NCBI GenBank assembly: GCA_965248975.1
Contig: CBDFKU010000013.1
Location: 62,001-126,000, forward strand
From: CBDFKU01 sp965248975
GTDB taxonomy: Bacteria; Chloroflexota; Dehalococcoidia; Lucifugimonadales; JAGWBF01
Length of the DNA: 64,000 nucleotides
Reading direction: 5' to 3'
Position 1 is the stretch's first letter, and the number at the start of each line of letters is the position of its first letter. Shown here in pieces: positions 40,170-48,344 of the stretch. The translations under genes were made by a program, and so were the position numbers. Below the pieces are notes generated by a model. That model was not told the DNA's origin. It worked only from the letters and a program-made list of their open reading frames with translations, and searched no databases.

Positions 40170-40592
40170 CTACCTGGGAGCTCGGGGCCGCTCGGACCCG
40201 TACTTGCTGCGTCCCCTTCGCCTGTCCTGTACTCCTTCGCAGTCCAAGGCGCCTCGTACCACGTGGTAGCGAACCCCGGGCAGGTCCTTAACCCTGCCGC
40301 CCCGCAGCAGGACCACCGAGTGCTCCTGGAGGTTGTGTCCCTCTCCACCGATGTAGGCCGTGACCTCGAACCCGTTGGTGAGGCGCACCCTGGCAATCTT
40401 GCGAAGGGCCGAGTTAGGCTTCTTAGGGGTCATGGTGCGAACCTGGACACAGACTCCGCGTCTCTGGGGCGCTCCATCCCCCCACACCACCCGGTTCTTT
40501 AGGGAGTTCTGGATCCAGTGCATCGCCGGGGCCTTGGTCTTTCTCTTCAGGTTCTTCCTGCCATTCCGTACTAGCTGATTGACTGTGGGCAC
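40170..40592 (-). CDS. rpsL: Ribosomal protein uS12
   Basis: Decoding-site protein and target of streptomycin resistance mutations. MPTVNQLVRNGRKNLKRKTK, RRGVCVQVRTMTPKKPNSAL, RKIARVRLTNGFEVTAYIGG, EGHNLQEHSVVLLRGGRVKD and LPGVRYHVVRG are diagnostic; both key lysine regions (TPKKPNSALRK and PGVRYH) are present. 140 residues, with a slightly long basic end. It is the first gene of the superoperon, with a promoter 40-65 bases upstream. Confidence 0.96.
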   Translation of the reverse strand: MPTVNQLVRNGRKNLKRKTKAPAMHWIQNSLKNRVVWGDGAPQRRGVCVQVRTMTPKKPNSALRKIARVRLTNGFEVTAYIGGEGHNLQEHSVVLLRGGRVKDLPGVRYHVVRGALDCEGVQDRRRGRSKYGSERPRAPR

Positions 40593-40629
40593 GATTCTAC
40601 CTCCGGCGCATCTGGGAAACCAGCAAGAT

Positions 40630-40659
40630 ACTTTACCAACAAACCCGTCCGCATGTCAA
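40630..40659 (-). promoter_or_regulatory. Promoter of the str/ribosomal superoperon
   Basis: On the minus strand TTGACA (complement of 40654-40659) and TAAAGT (complement of 40630-40635) are 18 bases apart, 38 bases before the rpsL ATG. It is the best promoter match upstream of the 21-kb ribosomal gene run. Confidence 0.65.
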
Positions 40660-40730
40660 CCGCACTCGCCTATCTACCGTTACGGGTACGGTGAGACATA
40701 CGCGCGCATCGTAGAGCAGGCCTCAGTCCG

Positions 40731-42383
40731 TCAGTCGGGAATGCTGGGATCCATCTCTCCCGTGGTTTCCGTTATGGTGTTTTTGAGGGGGATCTCTCGG
40801 AGGAACAGTGTGACCAGTACGGCGGCCAAGCCTATTCCCATCGCCAGGAGAAACACGTCGTGCATCGCCGCCGCCAAGGCGGACCGTAGACCTTGCTCGA
40901 CGGCCTGAAAGGCCGCGCCGCCGCCCTCCGCTTCAGCCAGCTCCCTGATCCTGGACATGGCGCCCGGGTCCATCAGGGTGTTGGGGTTCCTGAGCTGGTC
41001 TGCCACCTCCGGAGGCAGCGAATCCAAGGCATCCTGCGGGGCCGAGACGGGAATCCACTCTCCCAGCCGGATGGTCAGGAAGGAACCCAGGAGAGCCGTT
41101 CCCACGGCTCCGCCGATATTACGGGAAAACTGTACTGAGGCAGTGACCACCCCCAACGAGTGATGTGGGAAGGCGTTCTGCACGCAGATCATAAAAGTGG
41201 GCAGGGTCAGCCCCAGGCCGGCGCCGGCCACCACCATGTATCGCATGGCGTCGGTGGTGGAGGAGTCGGCACCGAGGCGTGTGAACAGGTAAGCTCCGCC
41301 GGCCATCGCGGAGACGCCTATGACCGCGACAGCGTAGTAATGGCCGGTCCGCGAGATGATTTGTCCCGCCACGACGGCCGCCAGCACCCCGCTGAGCATC
41401 ACCGGCATCAGCGCTAGTCCAGCGTCGGTGGCAGATGAGCCGATCACCCCTTGCACGAACAGGGGTATGAACATGATGCCGCCGAACATCAGGATGGCCG
41501 TGAGGAAGGTGGCCAGCACCGTGACGGTGAATATGGGATTGGCGAAAAGGAAGCCAGGGATTATCGGTTCCCTGGCCCTCCTTTCGGCAAGGATCAGTAG
41601 GGCCGCCATAAGTGCCGAGAAGGTCAAGAGGCCGATGATCTCTGGAGAGGCCCACGGAAACTCGGTGCCGGCCCAGGTGAGGGCCAACAACAATGGTACG
41701 ACACAGGCGACCAGGGCCATCACCCCTCGATAGTCCACTCCCGCCTTGCCTCTGGGCAGCCTCACATCGGCCATCCCCAACAGTATCACCGCTATGGCGA
41801 CTATGCCCAAGGGAAGGTTTACGAAGAAGATCCAACGCCAGCTCAGATGGTCTGTAAGGAACCCGCCCACCAAGGGTCCCGCCACGATCGCCAGGGCGAA
41901 TACGCCACCGACGATGCCCATCCACTTTCCCCTCTGCGCGGGCGGCATGACGTCCCCGAAGACCGCGTAGGAGTTGGCGATGATGCTACCCGCGCCCAGC
42001 CCCTGGACGCCCCTGAAGACTATCAGCTGGAGCATGTCCTGGGCGCCGCCGGCCAGGCCCGAGCCCAGGACAAAGATGGCCACTCCGGCCACCAGCACCC
42101 GCTTCCTCCCGTACATGTCGGAGAGTTTGCCCATTATCGGGATGCTGGTGGTCGCCACCAACATGTAAGCGGTAAAGATCCATTGAAACTGGTCGAAGCC
42201 GCCCAGGTCGGACACCACTCTGGGGAGGGCGGTGGCCACGATGGTCTGGTCCAGGACCGCCATCAGCATGGCCAGCAGAACGCCCAGCACACTCACCAGG
42301 ATACGCGTCATGGGCAACTGGGCGAGGCTCGTTAGTCGTACCTCTATCGCCGGAAGAGGTAGTTTATCGTGCAGGGGTCCCAA
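40731..42383 (-). CDS. MFS drug exporter, DHA2 (EmrB/QacA) family, 14 membrane helices
   Basis: A 550-residue proton-driven exporter. The DHA2 motif LDQTIVATALPRVVSDLGGF lies in the first helix region; motif A is GKLSDMYGRKRVLVAGVAIF, and motif C is present around GPLVGGFLTDHLSWRWIFFV. About 14 hydrophobic segments can be counted. The substrate is unknown; related proteins expel dyes and hydrophobic drugs. The first ATG (42383) is given; a start 24 codons later (MTRILVSVLGVLL) would remove a hydrophilic lead and is equally possible. It lies alone, back to back with the orphan gene at 42662. Confidence 0.9.
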   Translation of the reverse strand: MGPLHDKLPLPAIEVRLTSLAQLPMTRILVSVLGVLLAMLMAVLDQTIVATALPRVVSDLGGFDQFQWIFTAYMLVATTSIPIMGKLSDMYGRKRVLVAGVAIFVLGSGLAGGAQDMLQLIVFRGVQGLGAGSIIANSYAVFGDVMPPAQRGKWMGIVGGVFALAIVAGPLVGGFLTDHLSWRWIFFVNLPLGIVAIAVILLGMADVRLPRGKAGVDYRGVMALVACVVPLLLALTWAGTEFPWASPEIIGLLTFSALMAALLILAERRAREPIIPGFLFANPIFTVTVLATFLTAILMFGGIMFIPLFVQGVIGSSATDAGLALMPVMLSGVLAAVVAGQIISRTGHYYAVAVIGVSAMAGGAYLFTRLGADSSTTDAMRYMVVAGAGLGLTLPTFMICVQNAFPHHSLGVVTASVQFSRNIGGAVGTALLGSFLTIRLGEWIPVSAPQDALDSLPPEVADQLRNPNTLMDPGAMSRIRELAEAEGGGAAFQAVEQGLRSALAAAMHDVFLLAMGIGLAAVLVTLFLREIPLKNTITETTGEMDPSIPD

Positions 42384-42434
42384 CCTGTGACTTCCTCAAA
42401 GCTGGCGATATCTCTTCAAATTCTCTTGCCGTCG

Positions 42435-42477
42435 GTCCCGACCCACCCTCTGCTCCGCACAAGTGCACTGTCGGGAC
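42435..42477. promoter_or_regulatory. Inverted repeat between divergent genes
   Basis: GTCCCGAC (42435-42442) and GTCGGGAC (42470-42477) are perfect inverted copies 27 bases apart, with GTGCAC between them. Lying in the shared upstream region of the exporter and the orphan gene, they could be an operator or an RNA hairpin; this is a guess. Confidence 0.3.
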
Positions 42478-42661
42478 GCAGCTTCGGTCTAGTGTCCTAC
42501 TCCGGGCCGCGCAGGTCAAGGGAAATGGTGGGCAATTCGTCAAATTCGTGGGGATCGCATCGACGTCCGTCTCCGGAGGCGCCCCAGGCCCAGCCTTCCC
42601 GGTGCCTTCGGTTTCGTGCTATTCTACCGAAAAGCCCGTCGCTGGAGATTCGTAGGAAGCC

Positions 42662-43003
42662 ATGAGGGACCGAGGCATCACACGAAAGGATATCCGCCAG
42701 GGCGGCGGCACGGGAGAAGGCGTGGCTGCCGAGCACTTCGGCGAAATGATCGGCAGCATCGAGCTGTACATTTACCGGCACCCCAACCGCAAGATAAAGG
42801 GTTTCGAGGCGCTGAAGGTATTCCTGGAGTCAGAGGGGTGCGAGGTCGTGCACATCACCGATGCTCTGGCGCCTGTGGGTCAGAAGTACGAGACCATAAG
42901 GGTCACCAACCAGGGTCGGGAGATACTAGAGCCCTTATTGAGACGGGCCCATAGCTGGGCCCACCAGCGGAACCTGCTGCACATGTTCTACAAGAAGAGA
43001 TAG
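42662..43003 (+). CDS. Hypothetical protein, unknown family
   Basis: A 113-residue protein that I do not recognise. It begins RDRGITRKDIRQGGGTGEGV and then looks like alternating strands and helices: ELYIYRHPNRKIKGFEALKV, FLESEGCEVVHITDAL, then KYETIRVTNQGREILEPLLR, and a basic C-terminus HMFYKKR. No signal peptide or membrane segment. AGGAAG precedes the ATG, and codon use matches the genome, so it is a real gene. A small alpha/beta domain of the kind found in regulators is possible, but no function can be assigned. Neighbours on both sides are on the other strand. Confidence 0.65.
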   Translation: MRDRGITRKDIRQGGGTGEGVAAEHFGEMIGSIELYIYRHPNRKIKGFEALKVFLESEGCEVVHITDALAPVGQKYETIRVTNQGREILEPLLRRAHSWAHQRNLLHMFYKKR

Positions 43004-43043
43004 ACGTAGGGCGCGGGATCATGCTGGAAGGGCTAGGAGCAGG

Positions 43044-43415
43044 TCACAGCTCGATGACGTATCCATCGGGATCCGCGACGTAAGCGAAGGGGAGTCCCGG
43101 GGCGTGCTCGCCTCGCTCTACAAGGGAACCTCCCACTCCTAGAACTTGCTGAATAGCGGCCTAAAGGTCCTCTTTGTTTTGCAGACGAAATCCGAAGTGG
43201 GCGATCCCGCCGGCAGGGCCCACGGGCTCGCCCTCGTCGGCTTGTCTCAGAGTTATGGTGTCGGCGGAACCGGGGGTGTTGAGGAACACCATGGACGGGC
43301 CAGCCCAGAAGCGGACCTCCATCCCGAAGATGTGGGTGTAGAACTCGATGGACCGCTTCAGATCGGCCACCGCAAGTTGGATGTGAGTCAGGCCCTGGGT
43401 TTTGATCATGGCCAA
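43044..43415 (-). pseudogene. VOC (glyoxalase-fold) protein interrupted by one in-frame TAG
   Basis: The gene starts three bases after phoU. Codons 1-84 read LTHIQLAVADLKRSIEFYTH, EVRFWAGPSMVFLNTPGSAD and IAHFGFRLQNKEDL, a vicinal-oxygen-chelate fold with its first metal His. Then TAG at 43161-43163 interrupts. Directly beyond, in the same frame, follow AAIQQVLGVGGSLVERGEHA, PGLPFAYVADPDGYVIEL and a TGA at 43044-43046: the normal end of such a protein, including the metal-binding Glu. So one base change (for instance GAG to TAG) separates it from a full 123-residue protein. It may be a recent pseudogene, a read-through gene or a sequence error. Confidence 0.8.
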
Positions 43416-43418
43416 ACT

Positions 43419-44087
43419 CTAGTACTTGGAGACGTTGATCTCTTCCATCTTGCCGGTCACCAGGTACACCGCCCGCTCGGCGATGTTGGTGGCCCGGTCG
43501 GCGATGCGCTCCAGGTCGTGGGCCACCCACAGGAGATAGGTGGCCCGCTGGATGCTGTCTGGGTCGTTGATCATGTACGTCAGCAGGTCCCTGTACACCT
43601 GGTCGTACAGGGCGTCCACGTCGTCGTCGTCGTTGCAGACCTGGATGGCGGTGACGGTGTCCCTGTTCACCAGGGCGTCCAGGCTCCGGCGGACCATGCT
43701 GGTGGCCTTCACAGCCATTTCGGGTATGTCGATCAGGGGCTTCAGGGTGGGCTCATCGCCCATGAGCACGCTGATCCTGGCGATGCCTTCGGCGTAGTCT
43801 CCCATTCGCTCCAGCTCGACGGTAACGTGCAGCAGGGTCACCAGAAACCGCAGGTCCCGGGCCATGGGCTGCTGCGTCGCGATGAGGTCGATGCACTTCT
43901 CCTCTATCTCGAAGCGCATGCTATCTATGTAGTCGTCCTCTTTGATCACCTGCTCCGATGCTTCCAGGTCACGGCGGGTGAGGGCGTCCAGCGCACGGGC
44001 GATGGACTTCTCGACCATGCCGCCCATCGTCAACACCTGATCCTGGAGCATTCGTAGCTGGAGGTCCAGCCCCGATCTGACTCGCAT
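43419..44087 (-). CDS. phoU: Phosphate transport regulator PhoU
   Basis: Links the Pst transporter to the phosphate-sensing histidine kinase and restrains uptake when phosphate is ample. The 222-residue protein consists of two similar three-helix bundles, each with a metal-binding E/D-x3-D repeat: EQVIKEDDYIDSMRFEIEEK in the first and AIQVCNDDDDVDALYDQVYR in the second. VTVELERMGDYAEGI and VAHDLERIADRATNIAERAV are the typical helices. It is the last complete gene of the pst operon. No phoR/phoB is in the window. Confidence 0.95.
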   Translation of the reverse strand: MRVRSGLDLQLRMLQDQVLTMGGMVEKSIARALDALTRRDLEASEQVIKEDDYIDSMRFEIEEKCIDLIATQQPMARDLRFLVTLLHVTVELERMGDYAEGIARISVLMGDEPTLKPLIDIPEMAVKATSMVRRSLDALVNRDTVTAIQVCNDDDDVDALYDQVYRDLLTYMINDPDSIQRATYLLWVAHDLERIADRATNIAERAVYLVTGKMEEINVSKY

Positions 44088-44128
44088 GTGCCCTCCTTCT
44101 CACCTCAGGGGTCCGAAAAGGGACTTGT

Positions 44129-45031
44129 TTAGCCGAACCGCCCGGTGATGTAGGCCTCGGTACGTTCATCGGTGGGGTTGGTGAAAAGCTGGCGGGTGTT
44201 GCCGTGCTCTACGAGGTAACCCGCGCCGTCGGAGCCCACAGTGAGGAACGCCGTCTCGTCCGAGACCCGCGCCGCCTGCTGCATGTTGTGGGTTACTATT
44301 ATAATCGTATATTGCCTGGAAAGCGAACGAATGAGGTCCTCGATGGCCAGGGTGGCTATCGGGTCCAGGGATGCGCAGGGCTCGTCCATGAGGATCACCT
44401 CCGGTTTCACTGACAGAGCCCTGGCGATGCACAGCCGTTGCTGCTGACCGCCGGAAAGGGTCAGAGCGCTCTTTTTCAGGCGGTCCTTCACCTCGTCCCA
44501 GAGGGCCGCTTGCTTGAGGGAGGCCTGCACCTGCTCGTCCATGTCCCCTGTGGAGCCGTTGATCCGGAGACCGAAAGCCACGTTGTCGTACACCGATTTG
44601 GGGAAGGGATTGGGCCTCTGAAACACCATCCCGATGCGGTACCGGATCTCGGTGGCGTCCACACCCGGCGAGTACAGGTCCATGTCGTTGAAGAGCACCT
44701 GCCCCTCGATCCGGGCGCCGGGGATGAGGTCGTTCATCCGGTTGAAGCACCGGAGAAGGGTGCTCTTGCCGCAGCCGGAGGGCCCGATAATGGCCGTGAC
44801 CTTATTGGCGGGGAAGTTCAGACCGATCTGTTTCAAGGCCAGGGAGGAGCCGTACAGCACACTAAGATCGACGGTCCTCAGCTTTATCTGCTCGCTCCCG
44901 ACCCCGGGCTCCGGGACACCCGGAGGCCCTTCCTGGCCCACGGCGATTCTGATCCTCTCCCCGACTTCGCCGCTTACCGGCACAGAAACCTCGCTGCCTG
45001 GATTCGGTCCTCCGGTAGCCGTTTCAACCAC
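44129..45031 (-). CDS. pstB: Phosphate ABC transporter ATP-binding protein
   Basis: ATPase of the high-affinity phosphate importer. Walker A GPSGCGKSTLLRCFNRMNDL, the Q-loop RIGMVFQRPNPFPKSVYDN, signature LSGGQQQRLCIARAL, Walker B VILMDEPCASLDP, and the switch His in IIVTHNMQQAARVSDETAF are all intact. The protein has 300 residues against 250-260 because of an N-terminal lead of about 48 residues rich in Gly, Pro and Val; a shorter start is possible. The stop of pstA and this start share one base. Confidence 0.95.
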   Translation of the reverse strand: MVETATGGPNPGSEVSVPVSGEVGERIRIAVGQEGPPGVPEPGVGSEQIKLRTVDLSVLYGSSLALKQIGLNFPANKVTAIIGPSGCGKSTLLRCFNRMNDLIPGARIEGQVLFNDMDLYSPGVDATEIRYRIGMVFQRPNPFPKSVYDNVAFGLRINGSTGDMDEQVQASLKQAALWDEVKDRLKKSALTLSGGQQQRLCIARALSVKPEVILMDEPCASLDPIATLAIEDLIRSLSRQYTIIIVTHNMQQAARVSDETAFLTVGSDGAGYLVEHGNTRQLFTNPTDERTEAYITGRFG

Positions 45032-45942
45032 TAGCTTTCCGACCTCTTCTGGAATCGGTTACGCAGGAAAATGGCTACCCCATTCATAGCCAGCAGGACT
45101 ACCAACAACACAATTATAGCGGCGGCGGCGATTTCTCGAAACTCCGCCTGTGGTCGGGAAGTCCAGTTGAAAATCTGAATGGGCAGGGCCACGAAGGGGT
45201 CCAGGGGACTGGCCGGGGTGAAGGCCACATATGTAAGGGCTCCCACCATGATCAGTGGCGCCGTCTCGCCGATGCCCCGAGACAGGGCCAGGATGGTTCC
45301 GGTAAGAATGCCGGGCAGCGACTGTGGGAGCACCACGTGCCAGACGGTCTGCCAACGGGTGGCTCCCAGGGCGTAGGACGCCTGCCGCATGGAATCGGGA
45401 ACGGCCCGAAGGGCCTCCTGGGTGGTTATGATGATTATGGGCATGATAAGCAGGCTCATGGTAAGTGCGCCCGCCAGGACGCTGCGGTCCAGGGCCAGAG
45501 CCCGGACGAAGATGGCCAAGCCGAGGATGCCGTACACTATGGAAGGCACCCCCGCCAGGTTGGTGATGTTGATCTGTATCAGCCTGGTGAGCCAGTGCCG
45601 TGGCGCGTACTCCTCCAGGTAGAGGGCGGCTCCCACCCCAATGGGGAAGGAGAAAAGAACGGTGAAGGTCATCATCCAGATCGTACCCAGGAGGGCCACC
45701 TTGATTCCGGCAATGTGTGCGAATCTGGAAGAAGCGTTGGTCAGGAAGTGGGGGAAGTCGCTGAACAGTGCGCTTCCCCCCTCGGCGAGGATGGTGCCCA
45801 GCAAAACGAACAGCACTACGATTCCCAGGAGAGTTGCCGCCAGAAAAAGAACGTGGAAGGCGCTACCACGGAGCTTGCGACGGGACATGGTGCCGGAGCG
45901 GGGAGAGATTTCTTTCCGAGAGCCCATGCCGGCGGCGGCCAT
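45031..45942 (-). CDS. pstA: Phosphate ABC transporter permease PstA
   Basis: Membrane half of the phosphate importer. The 303-residue protein has six hydrophobic segments; GTIWMMTFTVLFSFPIGVGA, ALYLEEYAP, NLAGVPSIVYGILGLAIFVR and the EAA loop AVPDSMRQASYALGATRWQT are typical. It shares one base with both pstC and pstB, so the operon is tightly packed. Confidence 0.95.
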   Translation of the reverse strand: MAAAGMGSRKEISPRSGTMSRRKLRGSAFHVLFLAATLLGIVVLFVLLGTILAEGGSALFSDFPHFLTNASSRFAHIAGIKVALLGTIWMMTFTVLFSFPIGVGAALYLEEYAPRHWLTRLIQINITNLAGVPSIVYGILGLAIFVRALALDRSVLAGALTMSLLIMPIIIITTQEALRAVPDSMRQASYALGATRWQTVWHVVLPQSLPGILTGTILALSRGIGETAPLIMVGALTYVAFTPASPLDPFVALPIQIFNWTSRPQAEFREIAAAAIIVLLVVLLAMNGVAIFLRNRFQKRSES

Positions 45943-46853
45943 TAGTACACCCCCCGGTAGCGGCGTACTACGTAGTTGGCCAGTAACACCATGACAAAAG
46001 TCATCAGGAAGAGGGCCATGGCCACCGCGAAGAGAGTCCGGTATTCGGTGCTGCCCTGGGGCGTGTCGCCCAGACTAACCTGGGCGATGTAGGCGGTCAT
46101 AGTCTGGATTCCTTCGAAAGGGTTGCCGCTCAGGTTGGGAGTGGATCCCGCCGCCAGGGTGACGATCATGGTTTCCCCGATGGCCCTGGAGATGGCCAGT
46201 ATGAAGGAGGCCACGATTCCCGAAAGGGCCGCCGGCACGACCACGCGTGTGGCCGTCTCGAGCCTGGTGGCCCCCAGGGCGTAGGAGGCCTCCCGCAGGG
46301 AACGGGGCACCGCCACCATGGCGTCCTCGCTGAGGGAAGAGACCATCGGGATTATCATGATGCCCATGACGACGGACGCGCTCAAGGCGTTGAACACCTC
46401 CACCCCGGGGTAAAGGAATTGCAGGACCGGTGTGACGAAGGTGAGCGCGAAGTAGCCGTACACCACTGTAGGGATGCCCGCCAGCACCTCGAGGAGGGGC
46501 TTCATCGTCCTGCGCACTCGCTCCGGGGCGTACTCGCTGAGATAGATGGCGGTGGCTAGGCCCACTGGCAGGGCTAGCGCACAGGCCAGGGCGGTCACCA
46601 GCAGCGTGCCCACCACCAGTGGCCAGACGCCGAAACGTTGAGGGTCGAAGAGAGGCGCCCACGAGGTATCTCCGAAGAATTCGCTGATGGGGATTTCCTG
46701 GAAGAAGTTCACCGTCTCTGTTGTCAAGATGACTATGATCCCGACGGTGGTGCCCAAGGAAACCAGGCCGCACAGCAGCAGCAGCCCGTGAATGGCTCCT
46801 TCACCGAGCCTGCGCCGACGACGGCTAGCCGGAAAAGGTCCCGCAAGCCTCAC
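45942..46853 (-). CDS. pstC: Phosphate ABC transporter permease PstC
   Basis: Partner permease of PstA. The 303-residue protein contains six membrane segments with GLATAIYLSEYAPERVRRTM, EVLAGIPTVVYGYFALTFVT, the EAA loop AVPRSLREASYALGATRLET and the periplasmic QVSLGDTPQGSTEYRTL segment. It follows pstS after 51 bases and overlaps pstA by one. Length and motifs are normal. Confidence 0.95.
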   Translation of the reverse strand: MRLAGPFPASRRRRRLGEGAIHGLLLLCGLVSLGTTVGIIVILTTETVNFFQEIPISEFFGDTSWAPLFDPQRFGVWPLVVGTLLVTALACALALPVGLATAIYLSEYAPERVRRTMKPLLEVLAGIPTVVYGYFALTFVTPVLQFLYPGVEVFNALSASVVMGIMIIPMVSSLSEDAMVAVPRSLREASYALGATRLETATRVVVPAALSGIVASFILAISRAIGETMIVTLAAGSTPNLSGNPFEGIQTMTAYIAQVSLGDTPQGSTEYRTLFAVAMALFLMTFVMVLLANYVVRRYRGVY

Positions 46854-46904
46854 TGTCGATCTCTTCCCGCGGGCATGAACGGGCAGCTCTTGACGGTCAA
46901 GGCA

Positions 46905-47909
46905 CTATCCCTCACTCAGCACATCCTCGATGGACACACCTATCTGGGAACCCTTTCCTCCGAACACCGATCCGATGACCCGGCCTTCGAACCGCTGCTG
47001 GACCAGCTCGTAGATGTGCGGGGGGAACTCTATGTACCCCGCCTCCCGAAGGAAAGGCCCGCTCTCTGGACTGAGATAGAACCGCACGAACTCTTTCACC
47101 CTTGGCAGCAAGGCGGAGTCGCCGTTGACGTAGATGAAAAGAGGACGGCTGAGAGGGGCGTAGGTCCCGTTCGAGACTGTATCTCTGGAGGGGGCTACCG
47201 GGCCGGTGCCGGGATCTATAGGGACAGCCCGCAGACGGTCAGGGTTCTCCTCGAGGAAAGCGAAGCCCAGGTATCCCAGGGCGTACTTCTCGCCGGCGAC
47301 GGCCCGGACCAACACATTGTCGTCGGACGAGGCGATGTAGTCAGGGCGAGAAGCGCCCTCTTTCCCGACGATCCCCTTCGTGAAGTAGTCGAAGGTCCCA
47401 GAGTCGGTGTCCGCGCCCACCAGCATTATGTCCTTGTCGGGCCAATGGGGTCGAACGTCGCTCCACTTATCCACCGTCGAGTCCGGACGCCAGATCTCCT
47501 CCAGCTCCTCCACGGTTAGGTGGTCGACCCAGTCGTTCTTCGGATTAACTATAACCGTCAAGCCGTCGTAGGCTACGGGAAGCTCGATGTAATCGACACC
47601 GCTCTTCGTACAGGCCTCGACTTCGATGGGTTTGATGGGCCGCGACGCACCACCGATATCTATCTCGCTGTTACAGAACTTCTTGAATCCCCCACCCGTA
47701 CCCGAGACACCCACCGTGACCCGAAACTCGCCGAACTCCTGCTGGAACTCCTCGGCCATGGCCTCGGTGATGGGGAAGACCGTGCTGGAGCCGTCCACCT
47801 TGATGATAGCCGATGGTGAGCAGGCCCATGCCGCCAATAAAAGTGCGGCACCACCCATTCCCGCCATGACGCGCAGGGGTCTACTTGGGAACCGATGGTT
47901 CATACGCAT
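46905..47909 (-). CDS. pstS: Phosphate-binding lipoprotein PstS
   Basis: Captures phosphate outside the membrane and hands it to PstCA. The N-terminus has a lipoprotein signal: a hydrophobic stretch then LLLAAWACSPS, with the Cys as lipid-anchored first residue. Phosphate-loop segments are VDGSSTVFPITEAMAEEFQQ, VSGTGGGFKKFC, GASRPIKPIEVEAC and GADTDSGTFDYFTKGIVGKE. I chose ATG 47909, six bases after GGAGGGAG; the GTG at 47933 and ATG at 47912 are alternatives. It is the first gene of the pst operon and lies 80 bases after an unusual terminator and leader region. Confidence 0.95.
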   Translation of the reverse strand: MRMNHRFPSRPLRVMAGMGGAALLLAAWACSPSAIIKVDGSSTVFPITEAMAEEFQQEFGEFRVTVGVSGTGGGFKKFCNSEIDIGGASRPIKPIEVEACTKSGVDYIELPVAYDGLTVIVNPKNDWVDHLTVEELEEIWRPDSTVDKWSDVRPHWPDKDIMLVGADTDSGTFDYFTKGIVGKEGASRPDYIASSDDNVLVRAVAGEKYALGYLGFAFLEENPDRLRAVPIDPGTGPVAPSRDTVSNGTYAPLSRPLFIYVNGDSALLPRVKEFVRFYLSPESGPFLREAGYIEFPPHIYELVQQRFEGRVIGSVFGGKGSQIGVSIEDVLSEG

Positions 47910-47951
47910 CATCTCCCTCCCACTCGTCCGCACGTCGAAGGTCGCTTTTGT

Positions 47952-47968
47952 CCCCCGGAATTCGGGGG
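47952..47968 (-). other. GC-rich hairpin in the pstS leader
   Basis: CCCCCG (47952-47957) and CGGGGG (47963-47968) form a 6-bp stem with loop GAATT, between the upstream terminator and the pstS ribosome-binding site. There is no U-run after it on either strand, so it is not a terminator; it might act in the leader transcript. Confidence 0.4.
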
Positions 47969-47989
47969 CGGTGTGAAATGATGCGGCAT

Positions 47990-48020
47990 ATTAAAAAGCC
48001 CTCCGTCTAACGGAGGGCTT
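47990..48020 (-). terminator. Strong intrinsic terminator upstream of pstS, in pst direction
   Basis: An 11-bp perfect stem, AAGCCCTCCGT (47996-48006) and ACGGAGGGCTT (48010-48020), with a three-base loop. Read on the minus strand it is followed by TTTTTAATA. The run of U shows it stops minus-strand transcripts, that is, those heading into pstS. Confidence 0.85.
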
Positions 48021-48150
48021 AAATTTGGCGTCCAGTGGTCCGTTGGGGCAGCAATCGAGGAGCTTTAGCTTATCTCGCAACTGTCTGTTTGATAAACCCC
48101 TATAAAGTCGGCTCGATTTGAGCATGTCCAGGCCGTGCACGTTCTTGTTA
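48021..48150 (-). ncRNA. Candidate structured leader RNA or small RNA before pstS
   Basis: This region lies between a minus-strand promoter and the terminator. It folds plausibly as one long arm: 48053-48059 (AATCGAG) pairs with 48112-48118 (CTCGATT), and inside this 48068-48074 (GCTTATC) pairs with 48091-48097 (GATAAAC, one G-U). Outer pairing of GGCCTGG near the 5' end with CCAACGGACC is possible, and the ACGGA there could instead pair with TCCGT of the terminator, giving two exclusive states. No known riboswitch, tmRNA, SRP or RNase P signature was recognised; a 6S-like RNA of about 155 nt is an alternative. Confidence 0.4.
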
Positions 48151-48156
48151 GACCAC

Positions 48157-48162
48157 ATTATA
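48157..48162 (-). promoter_or_regulatory. -10 element for the RNA upstream of pstS
   Basis: On the minus strand a perfect TATAAT (complement of 48157-48162). The -35 is weak (TTACTA at 18 bases). The expected start is near 48150, about 240 bases before the pstS ATG. Confidence 0.5.
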
Positions 48163-48228
48163 TCATGGGCCGATCCGGGCTAGTAAAGGGGCGCCGCAAA
48201 ATTCCTTATAGCGATGACCCCTTCGGGA

Positions 48229-48257
48229 TTGACAGCGCTGAGGACCGTTGCTACACT
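48229..48257 (+). promoter_or_regulatory. Promoter of the MDMPI-like gene
   Basis: TTGACA at 48229-48234, 17-base spacer, TACACT at 48252-48257; 87 bases before the ATG. Confidence 0.65.
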
Positions 48258-48344
48258 CCCTCGCATCGGGTCGGACGTGCATATCCAGGGTTGGAAGCGG
48301 GTCCAGCCGGCAACGGCGCTTCCCCACAGAAAGGAGATCCCACA

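Noticed and set aside
40133..40396. Upstream part of the open frame of rpsG
   Set aside because: uS7 begins at MSRRRR with the normal 156 residues; the rest is rpsL in another frame.
43033..43530. 165-residue minus-strand ORF across the phoU end
   Set aside because: It is phoU and the VOC gene in a wrong frame; the VOC coding frame with its TAG explains the sequence better.
47990..48150. tmRNA, SRP RNA or RNase P RNA upstream of pstS
   Set aside because: None of the conserved core sequences of these RNAs (for example the tRNA-like T-loop with GGTTCGA) could be found.
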